Positions 7,963 to 15,147 of a DNA stretch of 32,463 bases are shown in pieces; within the stretch, counting starts at the first letter, position 1; each line of letters opens with the position of its first letter. The position numbers and the translations under genes were made by a program. Source of the stretch: Rossellomorea vietnamensis (GTDB lineage Bacteria > Bacillota > Bacilli > Bacillales > Bacillaceae_B); the NCBI RefSeq assembly GCF_001305855.1, contig NZ_LIXZ01000027.1, forward strand, positions 1 to 32,463, given 5' to 3'. The notes below the pieces were generated by a model. The model was not told the origin of the DNA. It saw only the letters and a program-made list of their open reading frames with translations, and made no database searches.

Positions 7963-8166
7963 ATTTAATTAGTAGAGTCCTTTGAAAGGGTTTATCACTG
8001 TTCTGTGTCGGGAACATGACAAAGGGATAACAACCTCTTGATGTTGTCAGATTTATATTGACGAAGGGAAACCCGCTGGTGTATGATGATTTTGTTTTCG
8101 TTTTTCAGATGAAATGGAAATGTGATTCAAGAAGGAAAGGTGGATTGAGGGTAAAAATCCTATAAA
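7963..8166 (+). other. Intergenic region before the glmS ribozyme
   Basis: No gene is seen in the first part of the 504-bp glmM-glmS gap. It holds a small hairpin (acaac...gttgt, 8030-8047), the glmS promoter and about 70 nt of untranslated leader before the ribozyme cleavage site. Confidence 0.6.
8058..8087 (+). promoter_or_regulatory. Putative sigma-A promoter of glmS
   Basis: TTGACG (8058-8063) and TATGAT (8082-8087) are 18 bp apart. The transcript would start near 8094 and carry the whole glmS ribozyme. Confidence 0.6.
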
Positions 8167-8333
8167 GCGCCAGGACTAAGCGATGGATACGTAAAGGATC
8201 GTTTAGTTGACGAGGTGGAGGTTTATCGAGTGTTCGGCGGATGCCTCCCGGTTCGTATGTGTCACCGGACCGAAAGTTTCTTTCTTAAAACGTTAAGGCA
8301 ACTTAATGTACAAAGGGAAGAAAAAAGTGACCT
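8161..8333 (+). ncRNA. glmS ribozyme (glucosamine-6-phosphate-activated riboswitch)
   Basis: The self-cleaving RNA senses glucosamine-6-phosphate and destabilises glmS mRNA when the product is abundant. It shows the known core: aagcgccaggact at the cleavage site (cut expected before G8167), gttgacgagg, then gaggtttatcgag and cggcggatgcctcccgg. The 3' accessory part folds as P3-P4 (gtcac/gtgac, tttctttctt/aagggaagaaa) with an acgttaag/cttaatgt hairpin inside. Its place directly upstream of glmS agrees. Confidence 0.95.
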
Positions 8334-8357
8334 AAAATACTAATGACAAACAGAGAT

Positions 8358-8396
8358 AAGGGGGCAAGTTGTCCCCAAAAGAGTTCTTGCCCCCTT
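8358..8396 (+). promoter_or_regulatory. Strong hairpin between ribozyme and glmS ribosome site
   Basis: A perfect 11-bp stem, aagggggcaag (8358-8368) with cttgccccctt (8386-8396), encloses a 17-nt loop. No T tract follows, so it is not a standard terminator. The 5' arm can also pair with gtcccc (8371-8376), giving a shorter alternative hairpin. The glmS ribosome site lies 9 nt downstream. Confidence 0.6.
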
Positions 8397-8422
8397 GCAT
8401 GTTCAGGGAGGATATCGTAATT

Positions 8423-10225
8423 ATGTGTGGAATTGTTGGATATATCGGAAGTTCAGATACAAAGGAAATTCTTTTAAAAGGTCTTGAAAAGCTTGAGTAC
8501 CGCGGTTATGACTCTGCAGGCATCGCCGTTCAAAATGATGAAGGGATCCATGTCTTCAAAGAGAAAGGCCGTATTGCCGATCTTCGCGGTATCGTTGATG
8601 ATAGTGTATCAAGCAACACAGGAATCGGTCATACTCGTTGGGCTACCCACGGTGTGCCAAGCCAGGTGAATGCTCACCCTCATCAAAGCAATTCAGGCCG
8701 CTTCACAATCGTTCATAACGGAGTAATCGAAAACTACTCCCAGCTTAAACGAGAATACCTGACAGACGTGACGTTCAAGAGTGATACGGATACAGAAGTC
8801 ATTGTTCAGCTGATCGAGAAGATTGTAGAAGAAGGAAATACAGTGGAAGAAGCGTTCCGTCAAACGCTGATGCTTCTAAAAGGTTCTTATGCAATTGCCC
8901 TTTTAGATTCTGAAAACGATGAAACGATCTATGTAGCGAAAAACAAAAGTCCACTTCTTGTCGGTCTTGGAGAAGACTTCAATGTTGTAGCAAGTGATGC
9001 CATGGCGATGATTCAGGTAACGGATCAATACGTTGAGCTGATGGATAAAGAAATGGTCATCGTAACGAAAGAAAAGGTTGAAATTCAAAACCTGATCGGT
9101 GAAGTAATGGAGCGTGCTCCTTACACGGCTGAAATCGATGCCAGTGATATTGAAAAAGGAACATACCCTCACTACATGCTGAAAGAAATCGACGAGCAGC
9201 CGTTAGTGATGCGTAAAATCATCCAGGCTTACCAAAACGAGAACAACGAGCTTCACATCGATAAGCAGGTCGTCGGCGCGATGAAAGAAGCGGATCGTAT
9301 CTACATCATTGCATGTGGAACGAGCTACCACGCTGGTCTGGTTGGAAAGCAATTCATCGAGAAGAGCGCAGGGATTCCTGTAGAAGTTCATGTAGCAAGC
9401 GAATTCAGCTACAACATGCCTTTACTTTCTGAAAAGCCATTATTCGTGTTCATCTCACAAAGTGGCGAAACGGCGGACAGTCGGGCCGTGCTTGTCCAGA
9501 TCAAAGAGCTCGGGCATAAATCATTGACGATCACAAACGTAGGGGGTTCTACCCTGTCACGTGAAGCGGATTACACATTGCTTCTACATGCAGGCCCTGA
9601 AATTGCGGTTGCTTCAACGAAAGCCTACACAGCTCAGCTGGCAGTGCTTGCAATCCTTGCACATGTCGCAGGTAAAGCATGCGGAACCAACCAGGACTTT
9701 GACCTTGTTCAAGAACTGGGTATTGTGGCTACTGCGATGGAAGCACTATGTGACACGAAAGAAGAGTTTGAAGATATCGCGCGCGAATATCTTGCTACTA
9801 CTCGCAACTGTTTCTTCATCGGCCGTTCACTGGACTTCTATGTAGGTCTTGAAGGCGCCTTGAAACTGAAAGAAATCTCTTACATCCAGGCAGAAGGATT
9901 TGCCGGAGGAGAGCTTAAACACGGTACGATCGCCCTTATCGAAGAAGGTACACCGATCGTTGCCCTTGCAACACAGGAAGAAGTAAACCTTGGTATCAGA
10001 GGAAATGTGAAAGAGGTCGTCGCTCGCGGAGCCAACCCTTGTATCATTTCCATGAAAGGTTTAGAAGACGAAGAAGATCGCTTCGTCATCCCGGAGGTTA
10101 ACCCATTGTTAACACCTCTTATCTCTGTCATCCCATTACAACTAATCTCTTACTATGCTGCCCTGCACCGCGACTGCGATGTAGATAAGCCGCGTAACCT
10201 GGCTAAGTCAGTTACGGTTGAGTAA
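8423..10225 (+). CDS. glmS: Glutamine-fructose-6-phosphate aminotransferase GlmS
   Basis: GlmS makes glucosamine-6-phosphate from fructose-6-phosphate and glutamine, the committed step of amino-sugar synthesis. It starts MCGIVGYIG; removal of Met exposes the nucleophile Cys (codon 2) of the class II glutaminase domain (~1-215). Two SIS sugar-isomerase domains follow, with CGTSYHAG and [10 protein letters not shown] in the first. The C-terminal tail [13 protein letters not shown] is the family hallmark and closes the ammonia channel. The 600-residue length equals that of B. subtilis GlmS. ATG 8423 follows agggagg by 11 nt. The frame is open further 5' but that part is the leader hairpin. Expression is controlled by the upstream ribozyme. 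Confidence 0.97.
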   Translation: MCGIVGYIGSSDTKEILLKGLEKLEYRGYDSAGIAVQNDEGIHVFKEKGRIADLRGIVDDSVSSNTGIGHTRWATHGVPSQVNAHPHQSNSGRFTIVHNGVIENYSQLKREYLTDVTFKSDTDTEVIVQLIEKIVEEGNTVEEAFRQTLMLLKGSYAIALLDSENDETIYVAKNKSPLLVGLGEDFNVVASDAMAMIQVTDQYVELMDKEMVIVTKEKVEIQNLIGEVMERAPYTAEIDASDIEKGTYPHYMLKEIDEQPLVMRKIIQAYQNENNELHIDKQVVGAMKEADRIYIIACGTSYHAGLVGKQFIEKSAGIPVEVHVASEFSYNMPLLSEKPLFVFISQSGETADSRAVLVQIKELGHKSLTITNVGGSTLSREADYTLLLHAGPEIAVASTKAYTAQLAVLAILAHVAGKACGTNQDFDLVQELGIVATAMEALCDTKEEFEDIAREYLATTRNCFFIGRSLDFYVGLEGALKLKEISYIQAEGFAGGELKHGTIALIEEGTPIVALATQEEVNLGIRGNVKEVVARGANPCIISMKGLEDEEDRFVIPEVNPLLTPLISVIPLQLISYYAALHRDCDVDKPRNLAKSVTVE

Positions 10226-10238
10226 GGATTGAATAGAA

Positions 10239-10276
10239 GAAAACCGGTTGGTCCTAAAGGGCCGACCGGTTTTTTA
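10239..10276 (+). terminator. Terminator after glmS
   Basis: A long stem aaaccggttggtcc / gggccgaccggttt, with one mismatch, is followed by a T run. It separates the glmS unit from the eps operon. Confidence 0.9.
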
Positions 10277-10392
10277 TATTCTTATAGGTAAAACTAGTAC
10301 TAGTTATATCTAAAGTAGCATATACATTCAGCTATCTATACTTTTAACTGCTACTTGATACCTAAGGAATTTGTATTTTCTGAAAATAATGG

Positions 10393-10421
10393 TTGACATG
10401 TTCTTTATACAGAACTAAAAT
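10393..10421 (+). promoter_or_regulatory. Sigma-A promoter of the eps operon
   Basis: A perfect TTGACA (10393-10398) and TAAAAT (10416-10421) are 17 bp apart. This is the only strong promoter seen before epsA. The spacer is almost filled by a palindromic SinR-type site, so binding there would block polymerase. Confidence 0.85.
10400..10415 (+). promoter_or_regulatory. SinR-type operator in the eps promoter
   Basis: GTTCTTTATACAGAAC contains the published SinR motif GTTCTYT exactly and an inverted half (AGAAC). It lies between -35 and -10. The SinR homologue at 24230-24577 has the recognition helix expected to read it. Confidence 0.72.
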
Positions 10422-10521
10422 GAAAGAGGAATAGATTGGAAGAGAAATAAAAAGCGGAATTAGCTCGAATTATAAATTTATACATCGATTTTCCAGCAAG
10501 GACTCTTTTTTTGATCCGGTT

Positions 10522-10537
10522 GTTCGTTATAAAGAAT
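10522..10537 (+). promoter_or_regulatory. Second SinR-like box in the eps leader
   Basis: GTTCGTTATAAAGAAT matches the promoter box in 13 of 16 positions and keeps the inverted GTTC/GAA(C/T) halves. It lies about 90 nt downstream of the predicted transcription start. Occupancy is inferred only. Confidence 0.45.
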
Positions 10538-10589
10538 TAGGTATTCTCTCATAATTGTTTCTAAAATTACTTCAATAAAGGTGGTTTCC

Positions 10590-11324
10590 ATGGGAAGTTC
10601 AAAGCATTCAAACTATATGGTGAACAATGTCGCGAGAGAAATAAATTTAAGAGAGTATTATGAGGTCCTAAAAAAACGTATTTGGCTTATCATTCTTATC
10701 ACATTCATTACCACGGTTGCCGGCTATGTCTACAACTCCTATACACAAACGAATCTTTATGAATCTTCCAGACGGGTAATCATCGGCTCAGACAGCGGAA
10801 ATATGAGCACATTAATGGTTATGATTAAGGATCCGATCATTATGGAGAAGGTCAGGGATGAATTGAAACTTTCACGATCACCGGAAGGAATCGCCAATCA
10901 AATTACGGTGGCTCAAATTGATGATTCACAAGTCATCAAAATTTCAGCCGTTGATGCCGATCCTAAAGTAGCCATGGCGATTGTGAATTCCACTGCCAAA
11001 CTTTTTAAAAGCGAAATTGCTACTATATTAGATTTCAAAGAGGTTCAATTATTATCCGAAGCAAAAGAAAATCCCTACCCGATCAATCCATCAGGGAATC
11101 GGATGACAATCATAGCTTTTGTCTTAGGAATGATAACATCTATTGGATTGGTATTTTTATTAGATTCACTGGATCAGACGATAAAAACGAATAAGGATAT
11201 CGAAGAGTACTTGGATATTACCGTGCTTGGAAAGGTGTCTAATATGAATAAGAAGAAATTTGTCGTAAAGCGGAAATCTCAACCTGAAATGGAGTTAAGG
11301 GGTGACACAGTTGGCATTAAATAG
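10590..11324 (+). CDS. epsA: Wzz/CapA-type chain-length regulator and kinase activator (EpsA-like)
   Basis: EpsA-type proteins span the membrane, control polysaccharide chain length and activate the partner BY-kinase. The protein has a Wzz domain beginning INLREYYEVLKKR, a first membrane segment at about residues 31-49, an extracellular loop of ~120 residues and a second membrane segment at 172-191. A proline-rich NPYPINPSG precedes the second segment, as in Wzz proteins. The cytoplasmic tail is where the kinase usually docks. ATG 10590 has aaaggtgg 5 nt upstream; a GTG at 10581 lies inside that site. It overlaps epsB by 14 bp. It is the first gene of the eps operon. Confidence 0.88.
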   Translation: MGSSKHSNYMVNNVAREINLREYYEVLKKRIWLIILITFITTVAGYVYNSYTQTNLYESSRRVIIGSDSGNMSTLMVMIKDPIIMEKVRDELKLSRSPEGIANQITVAQIDDSQVIKISAVDADPKVAMAIVNSTAKLFKSEIATILDFKEVQLLSEAKENPYPINPSGNRMTIIAFVLGMITSIGLVFLLDSLDQTIKTNKDIEEYLDITVLGKVSNMNKKKFVVKRKSQPEMELRGDTVGIK

Positions 11325-11967
11325 GAAGAAACAAGTAAGTAAGATGAAACGAAGGCATCTTGTCACGTATTCTCATCCAGAATCGATTATTTCTGAACAG
11401 TTTCGCGAAATTAGAACGAATATGAAATTCATCAATAAAAGTGAGAGCAAAATCTTTCTCGTTACATCTCCCAAGGATGGGGAAGGGAAATCTACCATGG
11501 TCGCGAACTTAGCCGTTTCCATGGCGCAGCAAAAAGAGAAGATACTCGTCATTGATGCCAACTTGAGAGAGCCGATCATCCATTCGATCTTTAAAATCCC
11601 GAACGAAAAAGGACTGACCAATGTATTAACCGGTCATACGGCGTTAGAAGATGCACTCTATCAAACAGAGGTCAGTCGCCTGGAAGTATTGACAAGCGGT
11701 TCTTATTCCTTTAATCCGGCTGAATTATTAGAAACGCGGGGAATGAAGGAACTTCTTAAGAAGCTGGCTGAGTTATATGATGTTGTGCTGATTGATGCTC
11801 CCTCTGCAATAAAGTCCACTGAAACGAGAGTCATAGCCAATCAATGCGATGGCGTTGTACTGGTGCTGAATAAAGGGAAAACAGAGATCGAACTGGCGAT
11901 TGAAACGAAAAAAGTGCTGGAACTGGCCCATGCCAAGATTGTTGGAGCCATTTTAAATGAAGGATAA
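11311..11967 (+). CDS. epsB: BY-kinase-like protein (EpsB/CapB family), degenerate
   Basis: The family is the cytoplasmic tyrosine kinase partner of EpsA. Walker A is SPKDGEGKST (residues 53-62) and Walker B is VVLIDAPS (Asp162). Two hallmarks are altered. The Walker A' motif reads DANLR (82-86), so the second Asp of the usual DxD is Asn84 (codon AAC). The protein also stops at VGAILNEG (218 residues) without the C-terminal Tyr/Gly-rich tail where family members autophosphorylate. The start is probably TTG 11311, after aaggggtga; the resulting MALNRKK fits B. subtilis YwqD. GTG 11302 overlaps the ribosome site. It may be an ATP-binding scaffold and not an active tyrosine kinase. Confidence 0.85.
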   Translation: MALNRKKQVSKMKRRHLVTYSHPESIISEQFREIRTNMKFINKSESKIFLVTSPKDGEGKSTMVANLAVSMAQQKEKILVIDANLREPIIHSIFKIPNEKGLTNVLTGHTALEDALYQTEVSRLEVLTSGSYSFNPAELLETRGMKELLKKLAELYDVVLIDAPSAIKSTETRVIANQCDGVVLVLNKGKTEIELAIETKKVLELAHAKIVGAILNEG

Positions 11968-11985
11968 AAATTTTTTAACTTAAAT

Positions 11986-12001
11986 GTTCGTTATTAAGAA
12001 T
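11986..12001 (+). promoter_or_regulatory. Third SinR-like box after epsB
   Basis: GTTCGTTATTAAGAAT differs from the leader box (10522-10537) in one base. It lies 19 bp after the epsB stop, upstream of the structured RNA. No clear promoter accompanies it. Confidence 0.4.
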
Positions 12002-12020
12002 TTATTGTACGTTAATATTT

Positions 12021-12136
12021 TATCGGTGATGTCTCCTTTCCGTTATCCATGGAGGCACTCGGTCATGCTGTGGGTTGAATGAACCTTAGACGCTAAGTCG
12101 TCGATGGTGTGGTGTGAGGATGGGTTAGATGCCCAC
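12021..12136 (+). ncRNA. Candidate EAR (eps-associated RNA) antitermination element
   Basis: This is a G-rich, strongly structured non-coding stretch in the epsB-epsC interval. B. subtilis has the EAR element in exactly this interval; EAR lets polymerase read through distal terminators of the long eps operon. Visible pairings include ggtt/aacc (12073-12085), cttag/ctaag (12085-12097) and tggg/ccca (12121-12135), and the region is rich in possible pseudoknot pairings. I assign it from position and structure, not from a model search; RF01735 would be decisive. Confidence 0.6.
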
Positions 12137-12139
12137 ATT

Positions 12140-12197
12140 TTAATGTTTTTATGTAGGAGATCTTTCTTTCGGAAGATAGCGTACATAAGGACATTAA
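12140..12197 (+). other. Long interrupted hairpin before the small ORF
   Basis: Three stacked stems are visible: ttaatgt/acattaa (12140-12146 with 12191-12197), ttatgta/tacataa (12149-12155 with 12182-12188) and atctttc/ggaagat (12160-12166 with 12171-12177) with a tttc loop. It lies between the candidate EAR and the next ribosome site and lacks a terminator T tract. It may be part of the EAR region or an mRNA processing stem. Confidence 0.6.
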
Positions 12198-12223
12198 TTA
12201 ATAAAAGGAGATGGTATGAAGAT

Positions 12224-12403
12224 ATGATTCTATTAGATGAACAACCTAAATCAATTAAGAAAGCGATCAGGCATATAAAGCAGGATGCCTCAAAAGAACA
12301 GCTTAGAGAAATAAGAAAACTATTAGACTATGCTATTTATAAAAGATTGAAGGTACTCGATCCAAGAAACTGTAAAGCAATGAATGAAGGAAAGGAGGCA
12401 TAA
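12224..12403 (+). CDS. Small helical protein of unknown function (59 aa)
   Basis: I do not recognise this protein with certainty. The sequence is MILLDEQPKSIKKAIRHIKQ followed by DASKEQLREIRKLLDYAIYK, a Lys/Arg-rich helical protein with no membrane segment. The SKEQLREIRKLLDY part loosely resembles the SinR C-terminal helices (SKKQFREFLDYQK), but this may be chance. An aaggag site lies 13 nt upstream of the ATG; earlier in-frame starts fall inside the leader structures. The stop codon ends 1 nt before the epsC start, and its 3' end carries the epsC ribosome site, so it is probably translated and coupled to epsC. Confidence 0.6.
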   Translation: MILLDEQPKSIKKAIRHIKQDASKEQLREIRKLLDYAIYKRLKVLDPRNCKAMNEGKEA

Positions 12404-12404
12404 C

Positions 12405-14234
12405 ATGACCTACCGGCAGAGATTATCTCTATTCATTCTAGTTGATTCACTTATTGTCCTGACCGCTGTCTTCGTCAGCAAAATGCTGACCGGCTCCACC
12501 ATCCAAGTCATAACCCTTCCTGTCGTCATCAGCTCTATTACAATGCTCATCAGTCACCAAATTTTTTCACTGAAACACAAACTCTATAAAAAAGCATGGG
12601 AATATGCAAGCATTGGGGAATTATTAATCATTTTTAAAGTAGTGAGCTATTCCGTGCTATCAGGAGCGATGGTTCAACAAGTCGCACTTCAGGAAATTCA
12701 ATTTAGACTTCTTGCCGTTACCTGGATGCTTCACTTGATGCTCATAGGAGGTTCAAGATTTGTATGGAGGGTCTACCGGGACACCTTTATATCCATGGTG
12801 GATAATCGAAAACGGACGTTGGTGGTCGGAGCTGGAGCAGCCGGTACAATGGTAGCGAGACAGCTTCTAAAGAACGACGGGGATCTGGTCCCTGTTGCAT
12901 TCATTGATGACAATATTAGAAAACAGAAACTGGACATATTAGGCATCCCGGTCGTCGGCGGCGTGGATCGAATTGAAAAAGCGGTAGCCCAATATGATAT
13001 TGAACATATCATTATCGCTATCCCCTCTCTTAGCAAACAAGAGTTGAATACCATCTTCCAGGAATGCTTGAAAACCAAGGCGAAAACGCAAACCCTTCCA
13101 ATGTTGGAGGATTTGATTACCGGTAAAATCTCTGTCAATCAATTCCGGGATGTACAGGTAGAGGACTTATTAGGCAGGGATACAGTTGAAATCGATATGT
13201 CCAGCATCTCTGAATATGTAACAAACAAAGTGGTCCTTGTTTCAGGTGCAGGGGGCTCAATAGGATCTGAGATATCCCGCCAGATTTCTCAGTTTAATCC
13301 GAAACAACTAATCCTTCTTGGACATGGGGAAAACAGTATCTATTCCATTGAGATGGAGCTGAAAGAAGTATTTGCCGGAAAGGATATTGAATTCATCCCT
13401 GTCATTGCTGATCTCCAGGATGAGAAGAAGATGATTCAAGTGATGAATGAACACACTCCGGATGTCGTCTATCATGCAGCGGCCCATAAGCATGTACCTC
13501 TCATGGAGCGAAATCCGGAAGAAGCTGTCAAAAATAATCTTATCGGTACAACGAATATAGCCAAAGCCGCAAGCTGGAGTGGAGTCAAAACCTTCGTCAT
13601 GATTTCATCCGATAAAGCGGTGAACCCCACCAGTGTCATGGGTGCGACGAAACGATTGTCTGAAATGGTCATTCAGAGCATGGATCAAACAAGTTCAACG
13701 CGTTTTGTCGCAGTCCGATTTGGAAATGTATTAGGCAGCAGGGGTAGCGTCATTCCTTTATTCAAGAAACAGATTGAAAAAGGTGGTCCCGTAACGGTCA
13801 CTCATCCCGATATGGTCAGGTACTTCATGACCATTCCTGAAGCATCAAGACTTGTCATTCAAGCGGGGGCCATGGCCCAAGGCGGGGAAATCTTCGTATT
13901 GGACATGGGGGAACCAGTGAAAATAGTCGATTTGGCAAAAAATCTGATCAAACTTTCAGGGCATTCCATCGAAGAAGTCGGACTGAAGTTTACAGGAATG
14001 AGACCAGGGGAGAAGCTATACGAAGAACTTCTAAAGGAAGAAGAGATTCACGAAGAGCAAATCTATCCGAACATCTATATAGGAAAAACCGCACATCTTT
14101 ATTTAGAAGAAATCGATGAAATCATCGAAACCTTTAATGATATGGAGCGAGCTGCGCTAAGAGAAAAATTAGTTACGCTAGCCAATACAAAAGAAATCAT
14201 TGAACCGAAGCCAGTCATGTCGATATCAAGCTAA
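12405..14234 (+). CDS. epsC: Membrane-bound UDP-sugar 4,6-dehydratase (EpsC-like)
   Basis: The enzyme converts UDP-GlcNAc to the 4-keto-6-deoxy sugar, the first step to a diamino-dideoxy sugar. The N-terminal ~125 residues hold four membrane segments. A first Rossmann domain has GAGAAG (142-147), and the dehydratase domain has GAGGSIG (281-287). The active site shows SSDKAVNP (401-408) and M412-x3-K416, where the usual Tyr of YxxxK is Met, as is normal for the PglF/FlaA1-related membrane subfamily. The protein is 609 residues, close to B. subtilis EpsC. ATG 12405 has aaggagg 8 nt upstream. EpsN and EpsM downstream should carry out the next two steps. Confidence 0.93.
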   Translation: MTYRQRLSLFILVDSLIVLTAVFVSKMLTGSTIQVITLPVVISSITMLISHQIFSLKHKLYKKAWEYASIGELLIIFKVVSYSVLSGAMVQQVALQEIQFRLLAVTWMLHLMLIGGSRFVWRVYRDTFISMVDNRKRTLVVGAGAAGTMVARQLLKNDGDLVPVAFIDDNIRKQKLDILGIPVVGGVDRIEKAVAQYDIEHIIIAIPSLSKQELNTIFQECLKTKAKTQTLPMLEDLITGKISVNQFRDVQVEDLLGRDTVEIDMSSISEYVTNKVVLVSGAGGSIGSEISRQISQFNPKQLILLGHGENSIYSIEMELKEVFAGKDIEFIPVIADLQDEKKMIQVMNEHTPDVVYHAAAHKHVPLMERNPEEAVKNNLIGTTNIAKAASWSGVKTFVMISSDKAVNPTSVMGATKRLSEMVIQSMDQTSSTRFVAVRFGNVLGSRGSVIPLFKKQIEKGGPVTVTHPDMVRYFMTIPEASRLVIQAGAMAQGGEIFVLDMGEPVKIVDLAKNLIKLSGHSIEEVGLKFTGMRPGEKLYEELLKEEEIHEEQIYPNIYIGKTAHLYLEEIDEIIETFNDMERAALREKLVTLANTKEIIEPKPVMSISS

Positions 14235-14249
14235 TAGGAGTGAGAATCA

Positions 14250-15137
14250 ATGAAGGTTAGAAAAGCAATCATCCCCGCTGCTGGACTTGGAACAAGGTTT
14301 CTTCCAGCTACAAAGGCCATGCCAAAGGAAATGCTGCCGATTGTCGATAAACCAACGATTCAATACATAATCGAAGAAGCCATTGAGTCGGGGATTGAAG
14401 ATATCATCATCGTCACGGGAAAGGGAAAAAGAGCCATTGAGGATCATTTCGATCATTCATTCGAACTGGAACAAAATCTCCTCGATAAAGGCAAATTTGA
14501 ACTATTATCTGAAGTTCAAAAGTCTTCGAAACTTGTAGACATCCACTATATCCGTCAAAAGGAACCAAAAGGATTAGGGCATGCCATCTGGTGCGCCCGC
14601 AAATTTGTGGGAGACGAACCGTTCGCCGTCTTACTTGGTGATGACATCGTCAGAGCTGAAACCCCATGCCTCAAACAAATGATCAATCAATACAACCGAT
14701 ATCAATCGTCTATTCTGGGAATTCAAACAGTAAATAAAGAAGAAGTATCCCGTTACGGGATTGTTGACTCTAATCAAATCGGTGACCGGTTCTATGGAGT
14801 GAACGGGCTTGTAGAAAAACCGGCTAGAGAAGAAGCACCTTCGAATCTGGCGATCATGGGTCGATATATCCTTAGTCCGCGAATCTTCGATGTGCTTGAA
14901 AATCAGCCACCGGGAGCAGGAGGAGAGATCCAGCTGACGGACGCCATTGCCGAACTGAATAATCACGAAGCGGTATACGCCTATGACTTTGAAGGGACCC
15001 GTTATGATGTGGGGGAGAAAATGGGCTTTATCCAAACGACGATTGAATTCGCTTTACAGCGGGACGATTTGAAAGCCGGGTTGCTGGATTACCTATCAAA
15101 TGTCATTGACAGGGAAGTAGCTAAGAAAGTGGAATGA
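14250..15137 (+). CDS. galU: UTP-glucose-1-phosphate uridylyltransferase
   Basis: The enzyme makes UDP-glucose from UTP and glucose-1-phosphate. The nucleotide-binding signature [20 protein letters not shown] is at residues 10-29. The motifs [12 protein letters not shown] and VLLGDD follow, with [19 protein letters not shown] and [10 protein letters not shown] further on. All are typical of GalU/GtaB. Length (295) is normal. The start has ataggagtga about 8 nt upstream. B. subtilis has no galU within eps, so its presence here links UDP-Glc supply (and, with galE, UDP-Gal) to expression of the polymer. Confidence 0.96.
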   Translation: MKVRKAIIPAAGLGTRFLPATKAMPKEMLPIVDKPTIQYIIEEAIESGIEDIIIVTGKGKRAIEDHFDHSFELEQNLLDKGKFELLSEVQKSSKLVDIHYIRQKEPKGLGHAIWCARKFVGDEPFAVLLGDDIVRAETPCLKQMINQYNRYQSSILGIQTVNKEEVSRYGIVDSNQIGDRFYGVNGLVEKPAREEAPSNLAIMGRYILSPRIFDVLENQPPGAGGEIQLTDAIAELNNHEAVYAYDFEGTRYDVGEKMGFIQTTIEFALQRDDLKAGLLDYLSNVIDREVAKKVE

Positions 15138-15147
15138 GGTGAAGGGA

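Larger units (their letters stand above)
10277..10589 (+). other. Intergenic control region upstream of the eps operon
   Basis: No gene is seen in these 313 bases. They hold a 14-bp perfect palindrome aactagtactagtt (10292-10305), an inverted repeat aagtagca (10313-10320) with tgctactt (10349-10356), the promoter with an embedded SinR-type box, and a ~160-nt untranslated leader with a second SinR-type box. Confidence 0.7.

Noticed and set aside
8369..8422. Longer GlmS N-terminus from a start at 8369
   Set aside because: The catalytic Cys must follow the initiator Met directly, which fixes the start at 8423; the upstream part is a leader hairpin.
12104..12223. Longer form of the 59-aa small ORF from GTG 12104
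   Set aside because: The extra 40 codons run through the candidate EAR and the long hairpin and have no ribosome site; the aaggag site near 12206 indicates a later start.
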